From contig JAKMEQ010000086.1 in NCBI GenBank assembly GCA_022425805.1, positions 1 through 39,398 of the forward strand: a stretch of 39,398 nucleotides of DNA, written 5' to 3'. The notes beneath the pieces are model-generated. The model worked only from the letters and a program-made list of their open reading frames with translations, made no database searches and was not told where the DNA came from. Positions 7,772 to 16,762 of this stretch are shown here, one piece after another; position 1 is the first letter of the stretch, and each line of letters begins with the position of its first letter. The translations under genes were made by a program, and so were the position numbers. The DNA is from Acidimicrobiales bacterium. GTDB lineage: Bacteria > Actinomycetota > Acidimicrobiia > Acidimicrobiales > UBA8592.

Positions 7772-8541
7772 TGCGAGTAGCAACATGGAATATAAACTCC
7801 ATACGGGCAAGAGTTGGTTTAGTAGCTACATGGTTAGCGGATCAGAGTCCAGACGTGTGCTGCCTTCAGGAAACTAAATGCAAGGATGCGGATTTCCCTA
7901 CAGAAATATTCGAAAACCTTGGGTATGAAGTAGCTCATCATGGGTTGAATCATTGGAATGGAGTAGCTATCTTGTCACGAGTCGGCCTCCGGAAAATACA
8001 GCGAGGTTTTAGCGGCCACCAAGACGAGCCCTTTAATGAAGCAAGGAGCATTTCTGCAGATTGTGGTAGTACACGTGTGTGGTCAATCTACGCACCGAAT
8101 GGTAGAGCGCTTGATGATCCTCACTATCTATTTAAGCTAGTTTGGTTTGAACGCTTACGGTCCGAACTTTCCCTCAAAAGAGCAGCGAAAGGTTCGACTC
8201 TCGTAGTTGGTGATTTCAATGTTGCTCCAGCTGATATAGACATCTATGACCCTCGTCGATGGAAATACCGAACCCATGCCAGCATTCCTGAAAGAGACGC
8301 CATAAAAGCGCTTCTCTCATTAGGTTTTTTTGATCTCGCCCGTGAATGGGATGCCGAAGACCCTTCATTTACATGGTGGAATTACCGGTCAAAATTGGAT
8401 GAGAACAAGGGTTTACGTATTGACCTAGCCTTGGGGTCTGAAGATGTTTTTCAGAGTCTACGCGGAGTCACTGTAGATCGTATGGCTCGACGTGCAGAAC
8501 GACCGAGCGACCACGGACCCCTTATTGTGGATTTTGCCTAG
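7771..8541 (+). CDS. xth: Exodeoxyribonuclease III (AP endonuclease)
   Basis: A 256-residue Mg2+-dependent exonuclease III / AP endonuclease of the EEP fold, acting in base excision repair. Nearly all active-site residues are visible: Asn7 in 'WNINSIRAR', Glu34 in 'LQETK', Tyr107 in 'SIYAPNG', Asp148 and Asn150 in 'GDFNVAP', Asp218 in 'LRIDLA' and Asp247-His248 in 'SDHGP'. 'FTWWNYR' is the family DNA-binding loop. Length is normal. It stands alone between divergent and convergent neighbours; the arylsulfatase gene ends 11 bases after it on the other strand. There is no ribosome-binding sequence before the ATG, so it may be translated from a leaderless mRNA. Confidence 0.95.
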   Translation: MRVATWNINSIRARVGLVATWLADQSPDVCCLQETKCKDADFPTEIFENLGYEVAHHGLNHWNGVAILSRVGLRKIQRGFSGHQDEPFNEARSISADCGSTRVWSIYAPNGRALDDPHYLFKLVWFERLRSELSLKRAAKGSTLVVGDFNVAPADIDIYDPRRWKYRTHASIPERDAIKALLSLGFFDLAREWDAEDPSFTWWNYRSKLDENKGLRIDLALGSEDVFQSLRGVTVDRMARRAERPSDHGPLIVDFA

Positions 8542-8552
8542 GTTGGGCAATC

Positions 8553-10883
8553 TCATTGAGTACGTAGCCCCGCATGAACTATTCCCTCTTTCATCTTCTC
8601 ATTTGTTCGGGGGTCACGTTTCCCAATCCGTTCGAGGATGACTTCAATGATGTCTCCTGAGAAAGGGAATCCATCCTGATAGGGTCCAACCGGAGCTCCA
8701 GTGTCTATACCGACGTCAAATGTTTCTCCGCTTATTGAGTAAACCAATGGTACCGTTCTGCTAATACGTGCTTTATCGACAATTTTGTTATCAACGGTGA
8801 GAGTAGCTTCGCCTCCTGTACCAAATCCGCCATCATGTTCGTATTTGAGAAGGATCTTATGGGTACCCATATCTAGAGGTGAAGCAGCTGAAAGGGTTGT
8901 TAAGTACTGACCAAAGCAGTTGTAGTGGTATGAAACTTTTCCAGTTTCATCAATGTATAAAGTCCAACCGGACATGTTCCCTCCCTGGCACGCAATTACT
9001 CCTGAAGCTCCTCCGGAGGGAATCACAACCTTTGCAGAGATCTCGTGGCTAGCATTTTTTAAATTCACTACGGAGCTTTCGGGCATGCGCACGTGTGCGG
9101 TTGTATAGCGCATTTTGCGTCGGCCACCCAAAGAAGAAGGAACACCAAGTTCGCCTCTTCTCATTAAACCAGCGTCTCGTAAGGGGTAGACTCCATTCCT
9201 TCTCGCCTCTTTGTCAAACAGTTCCTTCAGGTATTTAAGCTTTTCTGGTTCTTCTTCGGCTAAATCAATACTTTGGGAAAAATCATTTTCTATGTTGTAC
9301 AGTTCCCAGACTTCCTGTTTCCCGTCGAATTCCAGTCCTTGTAAACGTATCCATGGAAGACGTCCGTGGAAGCAAGAAGCGATCCATCCTTCATGGTAGA
9401 TAGCTCTATTGCCTAGAATTTCAAAATATTGTGTTAATCGACGGCTCGACCCATTTGGGTCATCGAATGTGTACTGCATCGGGATGCCTTCAACGGCTGC
9501 TTGCTTGATTCCGTTTACCTGATCTGGCCATTCGATACCAGCAGCTTTAAGGATAGTTGGTCCGATATCGATGACATGGTGGAACTGGTTTCGTAACTCT
9601 CCAGTTTGAGCGATACCATTTGGCCAGCTCATTACCATAGCGTTTCGTGTGCCTCCGAAGTGTGAAGCGACCTGCTTCATCCATTTGAAAGGAGCGTCTA
9701 ATGCCCAAGCCCACCCAACATTAAAATGGTTTTCGCATCGCCGTGTCCCGAAATCGTCGATGTGTTCAAGAAGCCACTCTGGGTCTTCGTGTACGCCATT
9801 TTGGAAAGAAGGGGCTGACCAGGCTCCGTTGATTGTGCCTTCGGCGGAAGCGCCGTTGTCACCAGTTATGTAGATGATGAGAGTGTCATCGCTACAGCCA
9901 AGTTCATCGATTGCATCCAGTAATCGGTTTACTTGGGCATCGGTATGAGCTAAGAAAGCAGCGAATACTTCCATCAGGCGAGAGGCGACAGGTTTGTAGC
10001 GGTCTGGGTAGGAGTCCCAACTTGGGATTTCATCAGGGCGAGCCGTTAGTTGCGTTTCTGCTGGGATAACTCCGAGTTCGATTTGACGATCAAAGATATC
10101 TTCTCGTAGATGATCCCATCCGTCATCAAACATGCCAGAAAATTTCTGAATCCATTCATTTGGGACATGATGCGGAGCATGGACCGCTGGGGGAGAGAAA
10201 TAGCAAAAGAATGGGTTAGCGGGTGCTGAAGCTTTTTGCAGTTGGATCCATTTAATAGCCTGATCAGCTAAGTCTTCGCTCAGATGGTAATGATCCTTTC
10301 CTATATGAGGTTCGATCGGTGTCGTCTGATCGATTGCTGCGGGTTCCCATTGTGACGCTTCTGCGCCAAGAATTCCATAGAACCGGTCGAATCCCATTCC
10401 AGTTGGCCACCGATCAAATGGCCCCACTGGGCTTTGTTCCCATGACGGAGTTAGGTGCCATTTTCCAAAGCAACTGGTGGAATACCCATTTTCTTTTAGA
10501 ACCTTCGCTATAGAGGCTGTTTCCGGAGGTATCGCACTGTCGTATGCGGGGAAGCTGTTAGCGATCTCAGTGATACCTCCCATGTGTACAGAATGGTGAT
10601 TTCTTCCTGTAAGTAAAGCGGCACGAGTAGGAGAACAAAGCGCAGTGGTGTGGAATTGGTTAAAACGTAGTCCTTCTCTAGCTATTCTCTCAACAGCTGG
10701 CATTGGGACCGGTCCGCCAAAAGTTGCGGGACTGCCGAAACCCACATCATCAAGCATGATCAGCAATACATTCGGAGCTTTCTTAGGGCCTTCAGACCTT
10801 TCTAATCGTACTGGAGTCGAATCTTCTATGAGACGCTCTATCTTTCCCTGAAACTCTGGAGTCGCAAAGGGGAGGTTAGTCAT
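8553..10883 (-). CDS. Arylsulfatase (formylglycine-type, large)
   Basis: A 776-residue type I sulfatase. The metal-binding start 'PNVLLIMLDDVGFG' has Asp45-Asp46, and the formylglycine signature C-S-P-T-R begins at Cys83 ('ALCSPTRAALLTGRNHH'), so a formylglycine-generating enzyme elsewhere in the genome is needed. 'YFSPPAVHAPHHVP' and 'ITGDNGASAEGT' supply further metal ligands. The last 180 or so residues form a beta-rich domain ('GGASGVIACQGGNMSGWTLYID') found in the 750-800-residue sulfatases of aerobic bacteria. The start is taken at the ATG at 10883, which overlaps the TGA of the MBL gene by four bases; a longer open frame upstream lies inside that gene and lacks sulfatase character. No signal peptide is visible, so it is probably cytoplasmic. 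It completes the operon of CoA ligase, MBL protein and sulfatase. Confidence 0.92.
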   Translation of the reverse strand: MTNLPFATPEFQGKIERLIEDSTPVRLERSEGPKKAPNVLLIMLDDVGFGSPATFGGPVPMPAVERIAREGLRFNQFHTTALCSPTRAALLTGRNHHSVHMGGITEIANSFPAYDSAIPPETASIAKVLKENGYSTSCFGKWHLTPSWEQSPVGPFDRWPTGMGFDRFYGILGAEASQWEPAAIDQTTPIEPHIGKDHYHLSEDLADQAIKWIQLQKASAPANPFFCYFSPPAVHAPHHVPNEWIQKFSGMFDDGWDHLREDIFDRQIELGVIPAETQLTARPDEIPSWDSYPDRYKPVASRLMEVFAAFLAHTDAQVNRLLDAIDELGCSDDTLIIYITGDNGASAEGTINGAWSAPSFQNGVHEDPEWLLEHIDDFGTRRCENHFNVGWAWALDAPFKWMKQVASHFGGTRNAMVMSWPNGIAQTGELRNQFHHVIDIGPTILKAAGIEWPDQVNGIKQAAVEGIPMQYTFDDPNGSSRRLTQYFEILGNRAIYHEGWIASCFHGRLPWIRLQGLEFDGKQEVWELYNIENDFSQSIDLAEEEPEKLKYLKELFDKEARRNGVYPLRDAGLMRRGELGVPSSLGGRRKMRYTTAHVRMPESSVVNLKNASHEISAKVVIPSGGASGVIACQGGNMSGWTLYIDETGKVSYHYNCFGQYLTTLSAASPLDMGTHKILLKYEHDGGFGTGGEATLTVDNKIVDKARISRTVPLVYSISGETFDVGIDTGAPVGPYQDGFPFSGDIIEVILERIGKRDPRTNEKMKEGIVHAGLRTQ

Positions 10884-12682
10884 TGGTTTAAACCAAGGTG
10901 GTCGAACATTGCAAAGAAGGCTAGCACTTCGTGTGTGTCTGCATTGGAGGATAGCAACTCGGATTCGATGGCCTCGGTAAGAGGTATTTTCCGAGCTAGA
11001 ATTTTTGCCCAAGTCTGGAAGGTTAATGAGATACTGATATTAGCATTTACTCCTACTGTTGGAATAGCGACCTGGTTTCGGATACTTAAACCGGTTCTTG
11101 TTCCATCAGAGAACTCCCAGCGCATTTCAGCGTTGTAGCTCTCTGCGAACTCTGGAACGAGAAGGACCTTAAGGGCGTGCACCGAAGATGAAGGCGGGTT
11201 GTTCAGGACTACATGTTCGGAAAATCGGTGAATGTGGTGTCGACTAAGGTCTAGAGTTCCTTCTCGCACCATTGCCCGAGTAAGGCACCAGTTACGAATA
11301 TTGGCCGACGTTGTTTGCTGGGCGACTTTTCGTAGACAGTTTGCGAGCAAGAGTTCATCCTCCGATGGTGAGCCTTCGAAAGCATTTGGAGTTGCCCCTC
11401 TCAATCGGATAAGCCAGGAGCAGAGTTCGATTGCCCAGCGTAGGTCGTTACTCTCGAGAGCTGTCGTTACTTGTGCTCGGACTTTCTCTACCCCGCCAAA
11501 ACCGTTGATTAGTTTCTTGACGCGGCTATCTGGTTCAGATGGGAAAAGGTTTCCTTCGTCCCCGTCAAACCAACCCCGTAGCCCTGAGTAGATTTGCCGG
11601 ACATGGTGTTCTACTACGCCATAGAGTTGTGATGTCAAATACGAATGTCGGAAGTGGTCAGGAAGTTGGACAAAACTTGTGAGTTCATCAGCAGTAAGAC
11701 CTTGGTTTATCCCACGTACCGACTGGTCCCAGAGGTATTGGATACTGTCTCGGTAGTTCGTGACTTCGTGTTGGATTTTTTTTGTTCCAGAAATAGGTGG
11801 ACCATGCGTGCCGACTAAATAAGTGGGGTTCAGCTCTAGGAGGTGGTCAAGCCCATTTAATAGGGTACGGGGGTCGCGATACTCCTCTCCTCGAATAGCA
11901 AAAATATTGAAGAAGGCTGGCCATACAAGATTATTTACACATAAGTCTAGTTCTGGAAACCAGATCGTTACGGAGTCGTCCGCGTCCGAAGGAGCAGGTA
12001 TAAGCTCTACTTCTAGCCCAGCTAGCTGAGTTGTAGTTTGTTGGGAGAATGTATTTGTAGGTTCAAGAAATCCGGGGGTAAATGGGGTATGAACCTGATT
12101 GCGGTATGAAAGACCCAGCCCCACGTTCACGACACTGTCTGGCCCGTCTGGCGGTAGGGCTATTCCAAATTGATAAATAAGGCCCCTGGCTGCAACTGCA
12201 CTCATTTCCATTCCATAATTCCGACGGTTCTGAATAATTTTTTCATGTCCCCAGATAGGAATAGAAGTCAGCCGCTCTGCTTCGGAGATCGCTTTTGTTC
12301 CATCGACATAATGGAAATGGGTATAAATGACAGCAACAATTGGTTCTTTGGTTTTTGCGCGAAGCAGGCGTAAGGCAGTCTCCATTTCTTCATAGCATTC
12401 GCCAGTATCTATAGCGATTAGCCCTTCTGGGCCGCGAATAAAAGTCTGATTTGATAGTCCATTACCGACCAAACACCATACACCGTCAGTCACTTCCCAA
12501 AGTTTTTGTTCAAGGCGATTGCTATGAGCGATAAGGTCTTTATGGGCGATTTGCCCTTTCGGGCCAATTCCTATTGATGTTCCATCGGCGAAGCTTGACG
12601 GAATGAAATGGGGGGGAATGTTTGCCACTGGAGTTAGTCTATTCTCAAATGCTTCGTTCGTACCCTTCCCAATAGGGTTCAC
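10880..12682 (-). CDS. Alkylsulfatase-like metallo-beta-lactamase protein with atypical metal site
   Basis: A 600-residue protein with the three-part SdsA1/YjcS layout: an MBL domain (about 60-330), an alkylsulfatase dimerisation domain (about 330-460, with 'RQIYSGLRGWFDGDEGNLFP') and a C-terminal SCP2-like lipid-binding domain (about 480-600). Canonical enzymes carry T-H-x-H-x-D-H for two zinc ions. This one reads 'THFHYVDGTKAI' at 121-132, so His122 and His124 remain but the Asp-His pair is missing and the loop is two residues shorter. The usual G-E-T is also altered ('APSDADDSVTIW'), while 'THGPPI' keeps its His. It may bind one metal, use another site or be a divergent subfamily. The start is a GTG with GGAAG upstream and overlaps the CoA ligase gene by 38 bases; a GTG at 12628 is an alternative. 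Confidence 0.85.
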   Translation of the reverse strand: MNPIGKGTNEAFENRLTPVANIPPHFIPSSFADGTSIGIGPKGQIAHKDLIAHSNRLEQKLWEVTDGVWCLVGNGLSNQTFIRGPEGLIAIDTGECYEEMETALRLLRAKTKEPIVAVIYTHFHYVDGTKAISEAERLTSIPIWGHEKIIQNRRNYGMEMSAVAARGLIYQFGIALPPDGPDSVVNVGLGLSYRNQVHTPFTPGFLEPTNTFSQQTTTQLAGLEVELIPAPSDADDSVTIWFPELDLCVNNLVWPAFFNIFAIRGEEYRDPRTLLNGLDHLLELNPTYLVGTHGPPISGTKKIQHEVTNYRDSIQYLWDQSVRGINQGLTADELTSFVQLPDHFRHSYLTSQLYGVVEHHVRQIYSGLRGWFDGDEGNLFPSEPDSRVKKLINGFGGVEKVRAQVTTALESNDLRWAIELCSWLIRLRGATPNAFEGSPSEDELLLANCLRKVAQQTTSANIRNWCLTRAMVREGTLDLSRHHIHRFSEHVVLNNPPSSSVHALKVLLVPEFAESYNAEMRWEFSDGTRTGLSIRNQVAIPTVGVNANISISLTFQTWAKILARKIPLTEAIESELLSSNADTHEVLAFFAMFDHLGLNQ

Positions 12683-14213
12683 GGAGCTTCCGTTTCAGGA
12701 TTTTTCCCGTCCCTGTTCTTGGGAGTTCATCAACGAAATCGATAGACCTTGGGCGTTTGTAACCGGCGAGTTTTTTTGTGCACAACTGTAAAAGTTCTTT
12801 CAAGAAGTCAGCATTCTCCAGGAAAACATCTGAGCATTCGACAATTGCCTTTACTTCTTCTCCAAATTCTTCGTTCGGTACACCGATAACAGAAACATCG
12901 GCAACCCCTTCATGCTCTGCTATAACAGCTTCAATCTCAGCTGGGTATATATTCACTCCACCTGAAATGATCATGTCGATTTTCCTATCAGATAGCCATA
13001 GGTAACCATCTTCATCCAGATAGCCAATATCACCTGTAGTAAAGACACCGGGCTCGAGGTGAGCGGCTGCAGTTTTTTCTGGGGCCTTATGGTATTCGAA
13101 TCCCATACCTAAAAGATTCCTGAAGTAAAGCACTCCTGGTTCGTTTGGTCTCTCGATCCTTTCACCGCTGTCATCAATTATGATGACCTCGACAGTTTCC
13201 ACGGGCTTTCCTACCGACCCTCCTTTCTTGATCCAGTCTTCAGCAAGGATGTTGGAAATGAAGGCTCCTTCTGTTGATCCGTAATACTCATGTACTTTTG
13301 GTCCGAACCATTCCAGCATTGCTTTTTTCCACGGTGGAGGGCATGGAGCGGCGCCATGCCAAACCGATTGAAGGGTTGATCCGTCGAAGTTCTCTTTAAT
13401 ATTTTTCTCAACATCAAGCATTCGCTTGAATTGAGTGGGGACTAAATGGACATTGGTAATGTCTTCTTCGTCGATGAGCCGGATAGTTTCGGAAGCATCA
13501 AATTTGTGCCTCATCACAACAGATGACCCATTTATCATTGGCATAAAAGTAAACGCCCACTGTGCCGAGTGGTAGACCGGTCCAACGAGAAGAGAACGAC
13601 CCCCTGCCGGTACATATGCTCCCATGCTCCCTGCGATCAACTGCATGACCTCAGTCGGTATTTCTTCTCCACCAGATAATGCTCCACGGACACCTTTAGG
13701 GCGGCCTGTCGTTCCAGATGTATAGAACATAGGTCCACCAAGGATCTGTTGATCTTCTGGGAGGTCAGTTGTTGACCCGCTGGTAAGAAATTCTTCATAA
13801 TCATCCAACGGTCCAACGGGTGGACCACCAATGATAAGTGAGAGCTGGACCTGTCGAGAGCGCTCATCTCGCAAAGCCTCTTCAGCGATATTTACGAAGC
13901 GGTGGCCGGCGAAGACCGCCTTCGCATCAGCATCAGCGATCACGTAGGCCAATTCATCTGCAACCCAATGCCAATTCACCGGTACGTATGTGACACCAAG
14001 ATGCGCAGCAGCCTGAAAAATTTCAAAACATTCGCGCCGGTTGCCTATCATCATTACAATGGTGTCACCAGGGCCGATGGATGCATCTTTGAGTGCATTG
14101 ATTAGGCGTCGCGTTCGCTCATCAAGCTCTAACCAAGTTGTTTGTCCGAACTCATCTGCAACTGCAACTTCCTGTCCATGTGAGGCGACAATTTCATCCA
14201 ATAATTTAGGCAC
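12645..14213 (-). CDS. Acyl-CoA synthetase (AMP-forming)
   Basis: A 522-residue ANL-superfamily ligase that activates a carboxylic acid through an acyl-AMP to its CoA thioester. The P-loop 'YTSGTTGRPKG' is at 164-174, the A5 region is 'YYGSTEGA', and the hinge region reads 'TGDIGYLDEDGYLWLSDRKIDMIISGG'. The C-terminal catalytic lysine is Lys504 in 'PRTGTGKILKRKL'. Length is normal for the FadD-like class. The start is a GTG with a very good AGGGGGAG five bases upstream. It is the first gene of an operon with an alkylsulfatase-like protein and an arylsulfatase, which suggests a sulfated lipid, sterol or aromatic acid as the pathway substrate. The chain type cannot be read from sequence. Confidence 0.93.
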   Translation of the reverse strand: MPKLLDEIVASHGQEVAVADEFGQTTWLELDERTRRLINALKDASIGPGDTIVMMIGNRRECFEIFQAAAHLGVTYVPVNWHWVADELAYVIADADAKAVFAGHRFVNIAEEALRDERSRQVQLSLIIGGPPVGPLDDYEEFLTSGSTTDLPEDQQILGGPMFYTSGTTGRPKGVRGALSGGEEIPTEVMQLIAGSMGAYVPAGGRSLLVGPVYHSAQWAFTFMPMINGSSVVMRHKFDASETIRLIDEEDITNVHLVPTQFKRMLDVEKNIKENFDGSTLQSVWHGAAPCPPPWKKAMLEWFGPKVHEYYGSTEGAFISNILAEDWIKKGGSVGKPVETVEVIIIDDSGERIERPNEPGVLYFRNLLGMGFEYHKAPEKTAAAHLEPGVFTTGDIGYLDEDGYLWLSDRKIDMIISGGVNIYPAEIEAVIAEHEGVADVSVIGVPNEEFGEEVKAIVECSDVFLENADFLKELLQLCTKKLAGYKRPRSIDFVDELPRTGTGKILKRKLREPYWEGYERSI

Positions 14214-14311
14214 TTACTCTCCCCCTAATAAATTCCTTGTTACTTGAAGCGTATCCTTCCAATCCCTAGCGTGCTAATGGGAAGAATTGTCTATTCAGCT
14301 ATCTAACCAAT

Positions 14312-15157
14312 TCAGCGCAGGAGTGTTTTCATAGCTTCGATAGTTATAGCCGCTGCTTCTTTGATGGGCATTTCCCAAAGCTCCACGGAAGGGACTTCTA
14401 AACCGACAGGAGCTTGTGAACCAGTCAAACGGAGTGCTGAAATCATTTCGCTAAGGCGAAATTCTCCCTCTCCAGGCGGGACACGGGTACTTAAGGTATC
14501 CGTTCGGTAATCATCAATTATTTTATTGAGAGGCCCGTCATTCCATTGGGTAGCAAAGATACGATCACCGGGAATATCTGAAAGGTCACTAATATCGTTG
14601 GTCGATCGGGTCAGATGCCAACTATCGAAACACAGCCCGCCATTAGTTCTATTCGCACGTTCTACAATTTCGTAAGCTAGCCCGAGTGAATCGATATTAG
14701 TCATCTCAGGAACTGCTTCTAGGCCGACAAGCAGTCCATGTTCTGCTGCCCTATCACATAGACTACCGAAACCTTCTGCTGCCTGAATAATTGTTCCGGT
14801 GTAGTTACCAATAACTTGAACATAACGAGATTCATAACGTTCTGCTATATTCCAAACAGCTTCCTCTAGACGGAGGCATTCAGTATTGGGTAGGTTCGGC
14901 TCTGCCCACCCTCGGAGGGTTTCAATGTTTGCTACGGATAAGCCAGTTTTCTCAAGTGCATGGTCAAACCTTTCGAGTTCCTGTGGATTGTTTTCAAAAG
15001 ATAACCAGGCGCCTAGATAAAGACCGACAGCATCGTAACCAGTTGCTTTTGCTGCGTAGACCCTATCGGACATGGAGTCCCGTGGACTTCTTGAGAAGTA
15101 GTCCCAGATGAAGTGTTCGGGCCCTAGTTCTTGGGCCTTAGGGATTGTGGTGCTCAT
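14312..15157 (-). CDS. Sugar-phosphate isomerase/epimerase-like TIM-barrel protein
   Basis: A 281-residue protein of the xylose-isomerase-like (AP endonuclease 2 / IolE) TIM-barrel family. Strand-end metal ligands are visible in order: 'GLEAVPEM' (Glu), 'GLCFDSWHLTRS' (Asp and His), 'ATQWNDGP' (Asp), 'PPGEGEFRL' and 'GLEVPS' (Glu). Members isomerise, epimerise or dehydrate sugars, inositol derivatives and hydroxy acids; the substrate here is unknown. It follows the CoA-ligase operon with a 98-base gap and so probably has its own promoter. A -35/-10 pair ends six bases before the ATG, and there is no Shine-Dalgarno, so a leaderless mRNA is likely. Confidence 0.82.
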   Translation of the reverse strand: MSTTIPKAQELGPEHFIWDYFSRSPRDSMSDRVYAAKATGYDAVGLYLGAWLSFENNPQELERFDHALEKTGLSVANIETLRGWAEPNLPNTECLRLEEAVWNIAERYESRYVQVIGNYTGTIIQAAEGFGSLCDRAAEHGLLVGLEAVPEMTNIDSLGLAYEIVERANRTNGGLCFDSWHLTRSTNDISDLSDIPGDRIFATQWNDGPLNKIIDDYRTDTLSTRVPPGEGEFRLSEMISALRLTGSQAPVGLEVPSVELWEMPIKEAAAITIEAMKTLLR

Positions 15158-15192
15158 ATAAGCAGATTAGAAGCAGGCCCACCTCATAGCAA
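15157..15192 (-). promoter_or_regulatory. Leaderless promoter of the TIM-barrel gene
   Basis: On the minus strand TTGCTA (15187-15192) is followed after 17 bases by TAATCT (15164-15169), and six bases later by the ATG at 15157. This is an ordinary sigma-70/SigA spacing with the expected transcription start on the A of the start codon. No ribosome-binding site precedes the ATG, which agrees with leaderless translation. Confidence 0.6.
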
Positions 15193-15225
15193 CATCACCT
15201 AACCGATAGCTCCCCTGGACCATGC

Positions 15226-15675
15226 CTATTGCGATTTTGTAGTTGCGTTTGACATGATTAAATGTTCGGTAAAGCTTTCTATTTCTTCAGCAATATCTTT
15301 TCGGAATGGTCCGCGGACTTTGAATCCTTGTTTGCCGACAAGGTCAGCACCACGGTCAAGGGCCCAGTGCTCAAACTGTTGGAGCGACTTCGTTGGGTCG
15401 ATTTCGTATGTAACGAATAAAGCTGTTTTCCTATGAGAAATATTTGGTAGGGTATTCAATTTTCCAATTTGGGCTGGTTTTGCGCCAAGACCAAAAAAGC
15501 CATCTGTCCATGTCCCAATAACCAGTAAATCGGCACTTAGAACGAACTGGGCATCAATATCCGTCACGGGGTATATACCAACGATTACCCCTTTATCTTG
15601 AAAATTTTTTGCGATAGCGTGAGCGGCTCGTTTCGTTCCCCCACGAACGGACTGGTACAATACTGCAATTTTCAT
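15226..15675 (-). CDS. Flavodoxin-fold protein
   Basis: A 149-residue flavodoxin-like protein. The first strand and phosphate loop read 'MKIAVLYQSVRGGTKRAAHAIA', where most flavodoxins have S/T-x-T-G-N-T. 'DLLVIGTWTDGFFGLG' matches the second FMN-contact loop and 'RKTALFVTYEIDP' the third. It is likely an FMN electron carrier or an NAD(P)H:quinone-reductase-like protein; the altered first loop makes FMN binding probable rather than certain. It stands alone, 68 bases upstream of the TIM-barrel gene on the same strand, with only a weak GTGAGA before the ATG. It could donate electrons to the P450 or other redox enzymes here, but nothing in the sequence shows that. Confidence 0.75.
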   Translation of the reverse strand: MKIAVLYQSVRGGTKRAAHAIAKNFQDKGVIVGIYPVTDIDAQFVLSADLLVIGTWTDGFFGLGAKPAQIGKLNTLPNISHRKTALFVTYEIDPTKSLQQFEHWALDRGADLVGKQGFKVRGPFRKDIAEEIESFTEHLIMSNATTKSQ

Positions 15676-15790
15676 GTTCTCACTTTCTATCTATTCTTTT
15701 GAAATAAATTAGCATTTCAACTGACCAATAATCCGCATTTTGTTATACAGAGCAATAAGTAAGTTTTTAAATATCCAGTTCTGCCGCTAA

Positions 15791-16618
15791 TCAGGAAGAG
15801 AGTATTGTGTCAAAGAGGTCTTCAACACTACTTGTAGAAGGCGGTTCTTCGAGTTGAAGTCGGCTTAGCCAAGAAAGTGAAATGTACCCTCTCGATACAG
15901 CCCCTACATCAGATTCAGGAGGTGGGTTTGAAAGCCGATCCCCCCAATTCATCTTGAGGTGAAATGCTCCTTCATGCCCTACCTTTGGCTCCAGAGTGAC
16001 TTTTGACATGGGGCGCCTTAAATTTAGATCTACTTCAGTAGATTTCCATCCTTTGATTTCGGACATTTCTAAATTGGGGACATTTATGTTAAGTACTCCC
16101 GGTTCTTCTAGCGGGCTTGATGTTAGGGCAGAGACAGCTAAGGCTGCTATCTCTGCTGCACTATGCCATTTCTGATTTTTTAACATTTCTTCAAGACCTT
16201 GCCCAAAGTAACTACCTTCGTCAACGGCTTGGCTGATGGCTATTCCAGTTATCCCTCCATTGCGCGCTGTTAATGCCGCTCCGATAGTTCCTGAATGATA
16301 AACGGACTGTCCAACGTTAGCGCCAGGGTTTATGCCTGAAACAACCAAATCGAAGGGAGGGCCGAAAGCTCCAAGCCTTGCATACATTACACACAGCGCC
16401 GGCGGGCCGGTAATGGCCCATGCTTCCTCGATTCCTTCGATGTGGGCCTTCTGCATTTCGGGGCGTATTAGAAGAAGGGCGCCAAAGCTTGAAGAAGCGC
16501 CTGAATATTCTGAGTCTGGGGCAGCAACTACTACCTCGCCGAAGGGCACCATCGAACGGGCAAGAACATGGAGGCCATCCGAGTCAATCCCATCATCGTT
16601 TGTCACAAGAATTCGCAT
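15791..16618 (-). CDS. surE: 5'/3'-nucleotidase SurE
   Basis: A 275-residue survival protein, a metal-dependent nucleoside monophosphate phosphatase. The active-site set is complete: Asp8-Asp9 in 'MRILVTNDDGID', Ser39 in 'SEYSGASSSFG' and Asn97 in 'VSGINPGANVG'. An in-frame start at 16675 would add 19 residues, but the family begins exactly at MRILVTNDDG, so the ATG at 16618 is chosen. That ATG has no Shine-Dalgarno and lies six bases after a TATTGT -10, which fits a leaderless mRNA. It diverges from arfB, with a shared 156-base promoter region. Confidence 0.95.
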   Translation of the reverse strand: MRILVTNDDGIDSDGLHVLARSMVPFGEVVVAAPDSEYSGASSSFGALLLIRPEMQKAHIEGIEEAWAITGPPALCVMYARLGAFGPPFDLVVSGINPGANVGQSVYHSGTIGAALTARNGGITGIAISQAVDEGSYFGQGLEEMLKNQKWHSAAEIAALAVSALTSSPLEEPGVLNINVPNLEMSEIKGWKSTEVDLNLRRPMSKVTLEPKVGHEGAFHLKMNWGDRLSNPPPESDVGAVSRGYISLSWLSRLQLEEPPSTSSVEDLFDTILSS

Positions 16619-16630
16619 AGAGAGACAATA
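16618..16630 (-). promoter_or_regulatory. Leaderless -10 element of surE
   Basis: On the minus strand TATTGT (16625-16630) is followed by CTCTCT and then the ATG of surE at 16618. The six-base spacing puts the expected transcription start on the A of the ATG. No clear -35 is seen; a TTGTCG further up (16654-16659) is 23 bases away, too far for a standard spacer. Confidence 0.5.
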
Positions 16631-16762
16631 CCTGTCGAAGCGGTAAAAAATGTCGACAAGAACTAAATTGACCAATAGAAATAATAAACGGAAAATGCAT
16701 TATGGCTATTCCATTGGAGTGTCTTTAAGTGCTCGATAGCAGCATGTCCGCCTAGAACCACA

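Noticed and set aside
10884-11012. 43-residue N-terminal extension of the arylsulfatase
   Set aside because: It lies within the MBL gene, is not sulfatase-like, and the ATG at 10883 gives a four-base overlap typical of this operon.
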